Positions 13,641-25,721 of a DNA stretch of 64,000 nt are shown piece by piece. The position numbers were made by a program, and so were the translations under genes. This stretch comes from Fasciolopsis buskii (Eukaryota; Platyhelminthes; Trematoda; Plagiorchiida; Fasciolidae). Within the stretch, counting starts at the first letter, position 1; the number at the start of each line of letters is the position of its first letter. The notes below the pieces were generated by a model. That model did not search any database and was not told where the DNA came from. It was given only the letters and a program-made list of their open reading frames with translations. The stretch covers positions 193,194 to 257,193 of the forward strand of contig LUCM01006340.1 in NCBI GenBank assembly GCA_008360955.1, read 5' to 3'.

Positions 13641-13753
13641 ATGTGTCAGCTGTCTAGAGCTTCCACGGTTTCTCAATGGTGAGTTGAGCGATGATATCAC
13701 ATGGTGAATAGTTTCATGAAAACATTCAATCTCCTACTACTAAAATGTACCAA
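13641..13753 (+). repeat. 3' part of a hammerhead SINE (family B)
   Basis: Begins within the decayed 3' half of the hammerhead (GTCAGCTGTCTAGAGCTTCC). It continues through the family tail (GGTGAGTTGAGCGATGATAT) to CTACTACTAAAATGTACCAA. The tail is nearly identical, in inverted orientation, to 13062-13150. The head part of the same family lies 77 bp downstream on the same strand, so the usual head-to-tail order is reversed. Confidence 0.8.
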
Positions 13754-13830
13754 GTAATCAAGCTCTGTAGGTCATATCCAAAGCCTTCGTCGCACTGAAG
13801 CTACCTGCAGAGAAGTCATCTATCAGTAGG

Positions 13831-14019
13831 GGTCGATCGCTTGAGCTAGCGGACAGTAACCGTGCAAACCAGTGACGGATAGGTGCAACATCATCATGTG
13901 GTGAAGTTCAACAAACCGTTCAGAGCCTACCCGGTAGCGTAATGGCTAAGGCGTTCGACTCAGAATCGTTCGTCCTTGTTCGGGTTCGCGTCCCAGTTCG
14001 GGCGCGGTGGATATGCACT
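13831..14019 (+). repeat. 5' part of a hammerhead SINE (family B), cut inside the ribozyme
   Basis: Starts at GTCGATCGC, which matches the 5' edge of the 38146 copy. It runs through CAGTGACGGATAGGTGCAAC, the tRNA-like head GGTAGCGTAATGGCTAAGGC and the B box GGGTTCGCGTCCC. It stops at GGATATGCACT, inside the 5' strand of hammerhead stem I. The sequence after 14019 is unrelated TA-rich DNA. With 13641-13753 it looks like one unit opened at the ribozyme rather than at the normal element ends. Confidence 0.8.
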
Positions 14020-14342
14020 TTTATATTATCAATATCAGGATCGAATGTATCGAGTGTATCGAAAAATTGATACACCATGTATTGGTTTTCTTCTTAATGT
14101 GAATGGTAGAATGTTACAACCAGTGTTGTTGGTACATGTAATTCCTGAAGGTTTCGAACACCGTAGTTAGTGTTTCTCAAGGCAACTTTTATTTTGAATC
14201 AACCGGTTGTTACGCTAAATATGACATGACCCGGTTCTGGTAATTGGAACGGATTTCCAACATCATTTTGCCTTGTGGAACATAACTCCCGGGGCCGAGC
14301 GAAAATAATGTGGTATGAAGTCTGACTGTAAGAGATGGATGA

Positions 14343-14378
14343 ATATATATATATGTATATGTATATATAAATGTATAT
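14343..14378. repeat. TA/TATATG microsatellite
   Basis: Interrupted TA repeat with ATG interruptions. Confidence 0.8.
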
Positions 14379-15028
14379 CCTAAATGAAATAATTTAAGTA
14401 GTCATTGTCACAACTTTCAGGTGTCTCACAAGATTTGATTATGGCTCGGTTATATATTAATTTTTAATCGGTCCGCATTACGTTTTTCACAGCCAGGTCC
14501 CGTTAGTGATTTAAAAAAGGCTCTCACCTGGTTTCAAGTATTTTCCTGCATGCAGCCCATTCGTCATGTTAGCAGTAGGAAGAAAAATGGACCGAGTTAC
14601 ATTCACTTCGTTCGTCTTCATAGGTTACCTCTGGGAAACCTAACAATCAATATATGGTGTACTAGCTAGAATTGGAAATGTGTGAAATATTTTGTATGAA
14701 GTATGTAAAGATCAAGTAAACCTTACATGTAACGTTGTGGTGATAGCAAACAACGTTAACTCATCCGACCACCAACGTATGCTTGTCCGAACTAGTCTTG
14801 TTACCAGTCCCGTGGTTACATGCTTAAGCAACCTTAAATACTTCAATAGATAATGGTTCTCATGTTACATCTCATTTTGACCGACTGCGTTAACGTTTAC
14901 TCACAGTTAATCTCACTCATCTAGTGCAGATTATCATGCGAAGACATACGTGCAAACACCCAGTTGAACCTGTACATTCCGCGTAGGTGTTTCCCTCCTC
15001 GAGCAATTAAGTAGATGCTCAATGAAAA

Positions 15029-15044
15029 CAAACACACACACACC
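15029..15044. repeat. short (CA)n microsatellite
   Basis: ACAAACACACACACAC-type run. Confidence 0.7.
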
Positions 15045-16082
15045 CGCTCAGGTCTGCTCAAGATAACGAAACCATTAATAAATGTACATGCACTCAAGTA
15101 CCAATAAGGTTCGAATAAATCCGTGGTCTACTTCACTCAGTGCACAAAGTATATGAATTCTGTCGTACCGTTTTACCGTGACTGACACTGACAATTCCCT
15201 GCCGCACGTTCACTGACACTCATCAATTATGGAACTGTGATACTGCATTAAACGTCCGCCGCATCCGTTACGTCTACTATGCGATAGGGATGCAGAGTTA
15301 AACTTACCCAAACGAAATAATCTTAAAAAGAACTAGAAATACCCGAAGGAACGGGAGAGAAATAACTAGACGGGCTTCACACGAAACAATGTGTACAAAG
15401 GTTTCCAATTGGTCTAACTGGTCCTAATTAAAACATATATTTGTTAATTGCTTCATCAATCTATTCAAAGTAAAGCGTTTGTCAATAAGACAAATTATTT
15501 GAGCCTGCTGAGAAGTCAAGTGAAGTTACCAATGTTGGCATAATTTAAAAGAAATCACAGACCTGATCGCTACTCTGTGCGGTTATCGTTGACCGGAATG
15601 CTGTAGCGGTCTAGCGATTTGTAAATACGTACGCACCGATTGTTTCTACTGGCCAATGAGAATTCAGCGCTGAAGTGCGCACGCCAACCGGTCTCACACA
15701 CGGACTCGAGATGTGTGATGAACACATTCTTTGTCTGTCTTGTTCACGTGATAGGTGAACGCCGCGGCTATTTTACCATTAGTGCAGGTAGACTGAATAA
15801 ATGTGTAAGGCCTGTGTTGTACGGCGTGAGCTACAGTCTCATCAAATACTGTACCACAAGCTGGTCGACGCAACCAGTGCGTTCTTTTTCATGGACTGCT
15901 AAACTGGGAAATAAAATGAATTGTTTGGTTGATTCATCCAGTTACCATAGCTGCAAGGTAAGCTAATTTACTGCACACAACACCCACTCTGTGATATGTT
16001 GCTTAGGCTGAAACTGGTACGAACAGAAAACACTGAGAATGGGACCTCCGCTGATTCATCCCATAGTGTCACATTCCGTATC

Positions 16083-16226
16083 TTTTATCTTTTACTTCCT
16101 TTATTCACGAACTAATGTCTGTCATTTTCAGGAGCGTTGCCAAGTGAGGAAGTTGGCCGAGGGTGGACGGATTCGAGCCAACAACCTTCATGTCTAAACG
16201 CCGCAAGCTTATCCGGTTGGCCAATG
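16083..16226 (-). repeat. tRNA-derived SINE, family A, internally deleted
   Basis: On the plus strand it starts with the reversed tail (TTTTATCTTTTACTTCCTTT). It passes TTTTCAGGAGCGTTGCCAAG, where the usual GGCGGCCGCGGCCAGCAGAG segment is missing. It ends with a reversed B box (GGATTCGAGCC) and head (CTTATCCGGTTGGCCAATGG). The same short form occurs at 17570, which suggests a subfamily. The 87-codon frame starting at 16163 is SINE-derived over its first third. Confidence 0.8.
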
Positions 16227-17569
16227 GAATTAAAGCGAGGGTGGTTGAGTTAAACGAAGGAGCTTCGGCGAACATTGGGGCAATCAACGCAATTACGACT
16301 GCTGTTTGTCCAGACATTTTTGAGTCAAACCACTCGGCGAATCTGATCGAAGCGTTCCAATCGATCTACACAGTTTCAGATGAACACACTAGGTCGCTTC
16401 ACTGTCCAGATCATTCGCTGGCGTGAACTGTGAGCATTTGTTTATACGAGTTCCCTTTATACTGCTCAAAGCCGTTCATTCAGGGATGAAACTCACGTGG
16501 CCCTCTCCTAGCCCATTCAATGAAGAACAAATGATATGACGATACCCATTTTTTGGTCCCCAAAGTATATCTGGGTAATATAAGTCTACCTGTTCTTTTT
16601 CCGCCGTTGACTTATTCACTCTGTTCAGCCATCGCTTTTCCGTTTCAAATGATTTTAGTCATATTTAGTGCGATGAATTGACATAATTTTGGATCAGAGA
16701 CAAACGGGTTTCTTGTCTGGTGTTATTTTAGATGCGCTTGAAATTCAGTGGCTCCATTTGATTTGAAACAAGTTCAAAGAACTGAAGTACACTTCACTTG
16801 CGGTTAGGACCATTCCGTCTGAGACTGGAAAGACTAGACATTTGTGATCAGTGGAACAATCGCTCTGGTTTGAAAAATTGGACTTTTTTATACTTTGACA
16901 TTTTCACTCTGAATGACCGGATCATATCAACTCGAGGACTTGTCCAAAGCAGACGCCTCGTCTTGGTTCATATGGAATATTTTATCAAGGTCTGTCAAAA
17001 GAAGTTTATTCGATTCCACGAGGCAATATCACCTTTGTCGAGCCAATGTTCGCTTTGCCATGCCAATATATAGCACCACCAGTGGGAGCTATCTGCCAGA
17101 TCGTTGGAACAACAATCAAACGGGCAAATCGTTTGAGCGACAAGCAGTCGAGCTGCTCAGTGTAAGTGTCAAATTGTGACGGATGTGATTCCAAATACGG
17201 TCAATCGAGAAAAATGAAGAATAAATTCGTGTTAGTTACCTCTCCCTTACGAGTACAACTTTCTTTACCGTTCGGCAAAAGTACACAATCGAGACTAAAC
17301 TCCTGGACGAATTTTTTGCTACTGGATGTTGGAAAATTCACGACCAATGGTGAACTTTTCTTACAAAACTCCGCACTCAGTGTATTGAAGCAAACCTTTG
17401 GACTGCATGGGGGTTTGTGCCTGAACTTTGTATTCGTGATAGGCTGCTATCCGTCGTAATTGCGAAGAACACGAACAAACTGAGGATGGTATGAACCTCA
17501 TCGGCATGTGACAGTACGAACTCCAATGGTCATTCTGACCGGCGCAGTTCATTGCACCGCTTTTCTGAA
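16227..17569. other. no recognisable gene
   Basis: An open frame continues from the SINE to 16426 (+), about 67 further codons, unassigned. Overlapping frames at 16798-17459 are also unassigned. Confidence 0.45.
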
Positions 17570-17699
17570 CTTACGGCCTTTATTTCTAAACGTCTGTTGT
17601 AAATTACCCAATCTTGTCGCCAGTGAGGCAGCTGTCCGACGACGATGGGATTAGAACACCTACCCTAGACGTTGAACGCTAGATCAGTGCTGACCAGGT
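17570..17699 (-). repeat. old tRNA-derived SINE, family A short form
   Basis: Read on the minus strand, a tRNA-like head (GGTCAGCACTGATCTAGCGT) and weak B box (GTGTTCTAATCCC) are followed by GTCGGACAGCTGCCTCACTG. The tail GTTTAGAAATAAAGGCCGTA matches the family tail GTTTCATTAATAAAGGAAGT. The middle is deleted as in the 16083 copy, and divergence is high. Confidence 0.6.
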
Positions 17700-18413
17700 T
17701 CAACTTCAAATCGGGGAAAGTTATAACAACGTTTGCTAGTCAGATTCCCTACCTGATAGCCTTTTGTTATCCATGATCCCATTCTGGGCAGTAATTTTTT
17801 ACTTGGTTTCATCAATAACGAAGACAAAAAATATAAGTTACAGAAAAATAAGAATTTCACCGGAAACTTTGATTAGGGAATTGGTTTACTTCTAACGCGA
17901 GACGAAAATCTTCGGCGGTGATGCTTACGGAATTTTTCCGACAATAGATCCCCAGTCGATTTCTTGTATATTCTCGTCCCAAGCCTACAAATCAATTTTT
18001 CCCCCATGTACCGCTTTGAGTTTGTTTATATTTGGCACAAATTTGCGTACGAGAATTCCATCTGGGCAAACCGTTGGTTTTGATCTTTTTATTCATCAGC
18101 TTTTTCCCGCGAAGACGTTTACTTTTGCTTATCTGATGTTTAGCATCGCGTATTAACGTTTTTCCAATAGGTAACCAACAAGGTTGTACAAGGCGCTTGT
18201 ATCTCTCCATATCTGTCTTCCTTTTTTCGGTTTCATCAAATGAAAGACTTGTCAGTCATTCAGCATCACAAGTCGATGAACAAACATCTCATCACACAAG
18301 CCTACGTGGTGGTCGAATTTGTCCGATCTGATATCAGACATCGTGAATTTGACAGAGTTTGAATCAGTGTGGTTTCATTTAGCTTGCCAAATACGAAGTA
18401 TCCAGGCGAGTAG
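17700..18413. other. no recognisable gene
   Basis: AT-rich sequence with nothing recognised. Confidence 0.5.
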
Positions 18414-18456
18414 AACAACAATAACAACAACGACAACAACAACAACAACAACCACA
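18414..18456. repeat. (AAC)n microsatellite
   Basis: About 14 AAC/ACA units with a few interruptions. It produces the poly-threonine run in the frame 18319-18600. Confidence 0.9.
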
Positions 18457-19979
18457 ACTCACTCATTCAGATACCTCAACTGTCCGGCAACTCTAACCGA
18501 CATTGCAACATCAAACTGGCCTCTTTTTCTCCTCCACATTTCCTCTTCACTTTCTGCTCATTTTACTTTCGCCTTCCACATCTGTTGCCGGCCTAATTGA
18601 ACGAATTCAATTACCACAGAGACAAATTTCCACCAAAATAACGATGATCGTAGTTAGAACATATATTGACAGTTTATTGGATTCATTGACTGTATTTATT
18701 GGCATATGAAACTCACCATTCACGTTACGACCAACCTTAGTAATGATGTGCGCACTAAACAAAGGCAGCCGAGACGAAAATGAAATCGTGAATCTCTACC
18801 GGTATCAAGTCCGTTTGGGGCAACTCCACGGTCCCTCGACTAGTATCATTATCTTTCTGCCTGAATGTTCTGATTCTCTAATTGACATTTTTAAGTTGAG
18901 ATCAGCAACACTTGTCGTATTCATGGATGAAATATTTATCCGTAGATGCTAAATCTGAACGACAAGTAATCTGAAAAATGGGACGAAATTTAAACTTACT
19001 CGAACAACAATTTAAACAAACGCAAAAATTATCCTTGGCTAATCATTTGTAACTGCGCAATATTTTCACGGCATTTGGTGCTATGTGGACGATATTTAAA
19101 TGTGATTCGTCTGTGTTACTTAATAGTGCAAACACGTGTGACATGCCATTTAGGCACATAATTAGACTTTAAAATCAGTTTGCACATTTCTACCGGTGAT
19201 GAAGAATAAATGTCTGGCCCATTTCCCGAAAAAACAAGCCTACAGTATCGAAAAAGATTATCCATTTCGGGTGTGGGTACTGCTTGGCAAACTATTTAAT
19301 TATTTTATCAGAACCGTCATTAATTAAAATATTTCTCAATTGTTTTCAGAGATGGTCATTCGAATTCATTTTACATGTGGCCTAGGAAATATCAGTCAAT
19401 ACGAAGTTTTTATGTGATCTGATTGGCTGTTTCTGGGCAATGTTTCCCTTTGTGCAGCGGGCCCTTTGATTCGCAAACAGTTTTGTTTTGATTCTGTTGT
19501 GAGTTTCGATAATCCCACGAAGAGATCAAGATGGAAATTGGTTGAAATCGACGCAAAACACTCATTCAATCCACCGTCAATGCTCGTTTATCGACGTTTC
19601 ACGTGACTTCCAATGTGAACTCACAGTGACCGCTAGTTGGTTAGAATTCGACTTGAACTACCGGACAATGTCATGCTTGAGAAAAGGAGGAGGGATTCAG
19701 TAAGATTTCAATCTATTGAAGACCAAAGATTAAATATTGAGACAGCTACTTTGTTCTGCACTCATAGCTACAGAGAAACATCATATTCGATTCTCTTTCT
19801 CCATCGCTCTTCTAAGTGGAACTAAAATTTATTTGATTCCACATTTTTAGAAAAATAATGGATATTTTGAAATGATACCGTCATAAAACCGAAGATATTC
19901 TAGAGTATTTGAAAGTCGAGCATCGTGTGACTGTTAGATAACAGTTTCTCAACATACTAGAAGTGGCAGAGAATTGTTC
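18457..19979. other. no recognisable gene
   Basis: Nothing recognised. Open frames are 60-70 codons. Confidence 0.5.
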
Positions 19980-20050
19980 GGCCGTGAGAGAATTCGAACC
20001 CTCGACCTTAGGGATGAGACTTCACGATGTCGATCACTTGATCACCGCCA
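19980..20050 (-). repeat. tRNA-like SINE relic
   Basis: On the minus strand GGCGGTGATCAAGTGATCG resembles an A-box region, and GGTCGAGGGTTCGAATTCTC is a good B box about 45 bases later. This matches the family A head, but the downstream sequence does not clearly match its tail, so it may be another family. A working tRNA is unlikely because the acceptor arms do not pair. Confidence 0.5.
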
Positions 20051-21559
20051 GTACACACCATTTTTCTGTTCTATCACGGGAGAGCGGTCCATCCAATTCC
20101 ATAGAAAAGGACAATTTAACGGGTCCTGTCTTGCTAATAACCAAAAACTAAACGTAAATAGCACCCAGTCCCCATCCTCCGTCCAAGTTCCTATCTGCAA
20201 GGGTTGACATAAAGTAGCTCGAGAATAAACCGGATCAACAGTCCAGGTGTTCCTCAAGTCTAGCCGTGATTTGCAGTGCCGAATTGGGGGCATGGATACT
20301 GCAAGATGGATCATTTTGTTCGCAAATCTCGTCAAGTTCAGGAGGAAAATACTCAAACAAACTGTCTTCGATATTATGATCTTAGATTGAAGTGATGAGA
20401 ATGATTTTACGTGGGTCATTCATAAGCTTCACCTAATTCCAATTTGGGAAAGAGTTAAAAGTAGAATAAAATATCGACTAATTGATGAATTTGAAAAACA
20501 TCTCATGCTTTTCCGCACAAATATCAGCCAGATTAGGGAATTAGGTAGACATCAAGTAAGGATTAAATTTGTTTTACCGGACACGTCAGTAGCAAACTTT
20601 CGTCCTTGAAATGGACGTCCTATTGTATAACCATTCCGTTTTCCGTGGAAATATCAAACATGCTGGCCAAATAATGTGAATTTGAAAGTGTACGTTTGCA
20701 TACGTTTGCATTACACATTACCGCTTATACCCACCGAAAATCGACATAAACCGGTAAGTGGAAGCAATGCGCAATTTGCAGCAAATTTTGAAACAAACTT
20801 TCGGCCGGCAAAATGTAACAATTGCATTAGATCTTCTCTAACGGTCCTTGCGGTTTACGTTTTTTCACTTTGTTCTAACGGATAGGTTCTCACTGTCCCC
20901 CAGGTAAAGTGGTTTTGAACGACAGAGTTCAAAATTGAGCAGGTGTGCCGTCTGTTTCTCGACATAATTGTTCATAAACTAACTTTGACAGGCTCGAAGT
21001 GTTTTCATTCCAGTCTTTCACGTTCTTATGGAAAATCTTTCGTGGTTTATTTATATGGCCAACGAATTTAAACGGTTCTTTGGTTATAGTAGACGCATCT
21101 TAAACACACAGAGTGATCAATTTTTATTTTATTGTTTTGGAATCTCTTTTGATTGGATAAAATTGTCACTTCAATCTTAATAAACTAATTTAGTACCGAA
21201 GACAAATTTCCTGATGAACAATGCACGACTCGGAGCAAGTCGATTGCCATAGCCGTTTCTACATCCGGAAAACCGGCTCACTTTTGGTCAGACACAGAAA
21301 AACAGGGCACAAGTGACACACGCAAAAAGGAAACAGAAATATCAAGCATATGATTACTTGTGAAAATATCTTCAAATGCGACCGTATCGAAAGATGGTCA
21401 CGTTTCATTTGCTATTTTGGATAGCCTACATAAAACTCATGATAGATGCGTCACATGGGACGAATTGTGCACTAATGGTTTAAGAACAGTTTATAAATAG
21501 TGAATCTGAATTAGCCTGGGTATCCCAACGGGTACCGACGATGTGTAAACTCGTTTTTT
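20051..21559. other. no recognisable gene
   Basis: The 125-codon minus-strand frame 20042-20419 runs into the tRNA-like relic and may be part of the same element. At 20691-20710 the 10-base unit TACGTTTGCA is duplicated in tandem. Confidence 0.45.
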
Positions 21560-21730
21560 CGGCACATATAGGTACCGCATATATATACCTTTCAAGCCCT
21601 AGAAAGGCTCTATATAGGGTCATATACGTCCATATAGCATTTATATATAGTAGGCCTATGCTGGCTATAGGACCCCATGTTAGCCCATATAACCCACCAA
21701 CAAGGTCCTATATACATAGCATACAGTTCT
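21560..21730. repeat. TATA-rich patch with direct and inverted copies of a CCTATATA-type motif
   Basis: Within 170 bases, CATATAGG, CTATATAGGG, CATATACG, CTATAGGACC, CATATAACC and GTCCTATATA recur in both orientations. GGGTCATATAC and the reverse of CTATAGGACCC could form an imperfect hairpin. It is not a simple TA microsatellite. It may be a decayed palindromic mobile element, but no end was defined. Confidence 0.45.
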
Positions 21731-24411
21731 AGGTGAGTGGCAAAATTGGTCACGAACTAGATGAGAGTCAAAATGTGCCACAAAAAATAGTGTTGAAAAG
21801 CACTGCTAATTTTAGCAGACCAGTTATGCATTATTTTTATGGTGCATATTAGACACTCATCTCGATCGGTTGAATTTATGTCGGCATTTTGGAAGCTCAT
21901 CTAGTTCTGTATGATATGTAGGAGGTACACCGTGTTCGGTCATGTTCACTGCCTGCTTCGTGCGCCTTCGGGTCATGGATTTGGCCCAATGTCCGGTGTA
22001 TCCCGGCCTCTTGACCGGGGTAATGATGCACACGGCTATGGATTAGCAACGTACTCTTCCGATCGCGTAATACCACCTTGAATTGCATTATACGAAAGAC
22101 TTTTACAAGTTAAGAAACTTATATTTCACTAAACAGCCATACAATAAAAAATGGACTGATTTGCTCGACAAGAGGACAACATACAATGTCCACGTGAGGA
22201 CAGATCAACAGTGGATATTGGACAACTATATGTTCTTTTGTGAAAGCTTGTACACATCTCTCACCGCAAGTGTTCTTACAAAACACGGATTGCAGTAAGC
22301 ATTCATGCAAGATGGTATATTTTCATGGAGAATGTTACACGGGTTTTGATGTACAAGATTTACATTTTATCAAAACGGGAGTGAGTCGTTCTAGAAGAAA
22401 AACGAAATGGGCCCCAGGAAATCACATGAAAATCACTCTTGAGTAGACCGCGAGAATAACTAGGGAGTGAAAGAGTACCACAGGGCCATGCCAACATATC
22501 GAAACAGACCAACGTCACTTGCCCGGGATCTTTGGCCGCAGTCAGGAGGCATCACAGTCAGCTGGGAACGCATGTGGCAAGTTTTTGAGTTCGGTGTCAT
22601 GTCCTTGCAGTACTAATCAAAATCAAGCGAAATGGATGAGGTAACAGAGTCAGTATGGCACGGGAAGACAGGGATACGGGTAACGGCACCTTCGACCGCT
22701 AGTGGTTTGCATAACCTCTGAATGGCCTGCCCAATATACCGAATGAAACTGTGTGAAATCTAACGTTAGCAACATGGAAAAAAGTTACAAATAGCTAACT
22801 TAAATCAAGCAGGAAATTTACATTTCGAATGCTCGTCAGTATCTGAACGGGAAAAGCGAAATTTTCATTTGTCCCTTTTAGTGGAATAAATAAGTAGAAG
22901 CCGAGTTCAGAAAAAAATATGACAGGAATGCAGAAAAGTTTTCCAACATGCAACAGATTGTATTTGTGTTATTTAAGCTGCTTAGTGTACCTTCGTAATT
23001 GTTACTAACACACCGAGTCAAACCAAGTTGGGTCTGAAGTTAACGCCATTTCGTGTGATTACCTTGACGACAAGTTCACCGATCATGATTTCTTTACCAA
23101 GGAATACGATAGCTGTATTTATTGTATGCATGTACGTGTGCAACGGCCTTTACACTCTGTTAGATGTAATTAACGACAAACATGGACTGGTTGAACACAT
23201 ACTTGAAAATCCATGCATCCAACAAGCGTTGTACACTGTTACCTCAACAGTGTTTTATTTTCTTTGATTCCTTAGATGTGTTGATCATGGTGTCAGCTTC
23301 AGCCTGTGTGAGATTAGGTTTTCTGTGAAAAAAAGCTATCAAAATTCTTAGCATCGATGCCTGCAGACAATCCAGTTGGATCAGGCTGTAATCAATACAC
23401 ACCAGTCCCTATTTTGATCAAACAACGGATTGATCACTGAACTGCATTAAACCTAACCTGTGATCTACCATTGCTAATTCGCATAACAACCTGTCAATTC
23501 ACCATCGGCATTTGTTTACATTTTTACAAATTTTCGAACGAATCCATCTACAGTTCGTATACCCTGTTCCGACGCGTTATGGCCCTGAAGAAGTGATTGT
23601 ACGAGACTTCGGAAGTATTCATCCAACAAACGGTATTGTGATTGTCGAAGAAAAAAAACAATTCCGACACAATTCGTTTTAGTCTCTCAATCCACTGTAT
23701 GCGACAGACAACCTGATTGGTGGAAGTTCGACGAATACTTGCCAAATCCGCATAGTATGCTCCCATAGACTCGTTACCATTCTGGAACTTATGCAAAAAT
23801 CAAGAATGGTGTTTTATTTCGACGGTTGACTAATGAGGATTTATCCAACAGTTTAACCGATGGATACCTTTGAAATCCCAACGGTACTGCAAAACCGTAA
23901 TGGAGTCAGAATGTAACAGAGACAATAGCGCAAGCAATAGGGCGCTCTTCTTCATTTCCAACGTCGTTCAGTGTCAGACAGGAGACCACGTCGCACTCAT
24001 CAAGTTAGACGTTGCTATACAGAGAATGAATATGCTAAGGAAAAAGACAGTGCACCTAAAAGCGTGTGAGTATAACTCAACGGCAAGGTAGACAACACAC
24101 GGAGTACAGTCTGGCTGTACGAACTCGCACGTTTCCTATCATTCCAAATCGATAGGAGGTGACAACACAACTGACATATCCTGTCGTCTCAATCCAGCTG
24201 GTTCACGGGATAGGTAGCACACTCACGCGTGACATCTGTAGCGCGCAATTTATCCAACTTGGATGTAAACTATTCTAGGCCAGATGGCTGAATATTTACT
24301 CACTCCAAGCAAGCAAATTATCTATGTGTCAACATGTGGTTTCTTCCAATTGGTGCAATGCTTGAAAATCGATACACTGTATGGGGAACACGGATTTGGC
24401 ATAATAAGACT
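21731..24411. other. no recognisable gene
   Basis: Frames at 22083-22298, 22240-22446 and 23028-23267 (+) are 68-79 codons and unassigned. No repeat family was recognised. Confidence 0.45.
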
Positions 24412-24537
24412 GGTGATGATGCAGTGGACAATCACGATTGTCATCATGTTGATGATGAAAATAGTGATGAAGATGAACATGATGTTGTCGTTGATGTTTG
24501 TGATGATGAAGTTGATGACGGTGATGATGATGATGAT

Positions 24538-24574
<37 letters not shown>

Positions 24575-24752
24575 CAGGATGATGATGATGATGATGTTGA
24601 TGATGATGCATGATATGCATGATAATGATGATATTGAATGATCATATGATATTGATGATAAATGATATGAGTATAGATGATGATATGATGCTAATGATGA
24701 TGATGATGATGATGATGATGATGTTGATGATGATGATGAGTATGATGATGAT
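24412..24752. repeat. long interrupted (GAT)n array
   Basis: About 340 bases dominated by GAT/ATG/TGA triplets, purest near 24530-24605 and 24695-24740, with ATATGATATTGATGATAAATG-like interruptions between. The frames across it give poly-D, poly-M or stops, so the 109-codon frame at 24284-24613 is not evidence for a gene. Confidence 0.9.
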
Positions 24753-25578
24753 CATTGTTACTTCATACTCGACATTTCGAGGTTTGTAAACTAGCGGTTT
24801 TAGATCGCAACAAAGCTTTCGGCTACATTACTAAACCCTTTATTATTCCTGGAAATTAGTAGATTTTTTTCACAACAAAATATTTTCATCCTCATGAGTC
24901 GAATCGATGTTCTCCCGCAATGTTTGTTTTTCGTTGACTATTTGATCAAACCATCCTGATACAATATTCCCTGGATTGAGCGGAGTTTGTTTTGAACAAA
25001 CCGCAATTCAATAATGAGCCGAGCATCATTTGTTTTTAGACCGTTGACATAAATGTATTTATGCTTGTCTTTCCACAAGCGATTACCCTCGGTCTACGTT
25101 TCCAGGGTTTATCACACTATCAGCCTTGTTCAGCCGAATGATCCAGAAATCGGGAGCGTTATTTCAAGCGATAGTTAAAATAGACACAAACAAGTGTTGA
25201 TCAATCACGAATCGGGTGTTTTGTCAAACCTAAACATCAGCCCTCAAATCTGATCTATCGGGTCAACACTAGTCTTTGTGTCGAAATGCCGCCGGGTAAT
25301 CATGCCCCTCTCCTCGCCAAAGACATGCTGGGACTGCATTACACCTGAGATTACTAATGCATATTCTTTGTAATTTTATAAACTCTGGTGCTCTGGTTTT
25401 CTTTACGGGGCTGACCGGAGAACACTGGCATGTCAATTTTCCTCGACTAACATTATTCCGAGGCAAAATCAACCACATTTATCGTCATTGTCAGTAGGGG
25501 GAAATACGAATTTGAGAAAACACAAGTTGGCGAATAAGCTCGCTTTCAGTGCTTCGTATTCATGTCATTACATCACTA

Positions 25579-25594
25579 TGTATATATATATATC
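25579..25594. repeat. (TA)n microsatellite
   Basis: About eight TA units. Confidence 0.85.
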
Positions 25595-25699
25595 GTGACA
25601 AAATACTTTCACTATAGGAAGGATTGGATTAGTCATTTACAAATATGGGTGGGGAATGGATTTGTGGTGTTAATTGTTTTGTTGTCTAGGATTTGTATT

Positions 25700-25721
25700 G
25701 GGAGGGGGGGTGGGCCAAGGG
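25700..25721 (+). other. G-quadruplex motif
   Basis: Four runs of three or more G (GGG, GGGGGGG, GGG, GGG) are separated by loops of one, one and four bases, which meets the usual G3+N1-7 rule. No gene is close enough to suggest a role. Confidence 0.6.

Larger units (their letters stand above)
14020..16082. other. no recognisable gene; TA and CA microsatellites
   Basis: Holds a TATATATG-type run at 14343-14378 and a short CA run at 15029-15044. The 108-codon frame 15640-15966 (+) is unassigned. Confidence 0.5.

Noticed and set aside
13925..14010. tRNA gene
   Set aside because: Pol III boxes are present but the sequence is the head of a repeated element, the anticodon arm pairs poorly, and the same head recurs in four places.
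21208..21214. CTGATGA as a possible hammerhead core
   Set aside because: No GAAA or pairing arms at suitable distances; an isolated seven-base match is expected by chance.
24284..24613. 109-codon frame rich in D and M
   Set aside because: Produced by the GAT array.
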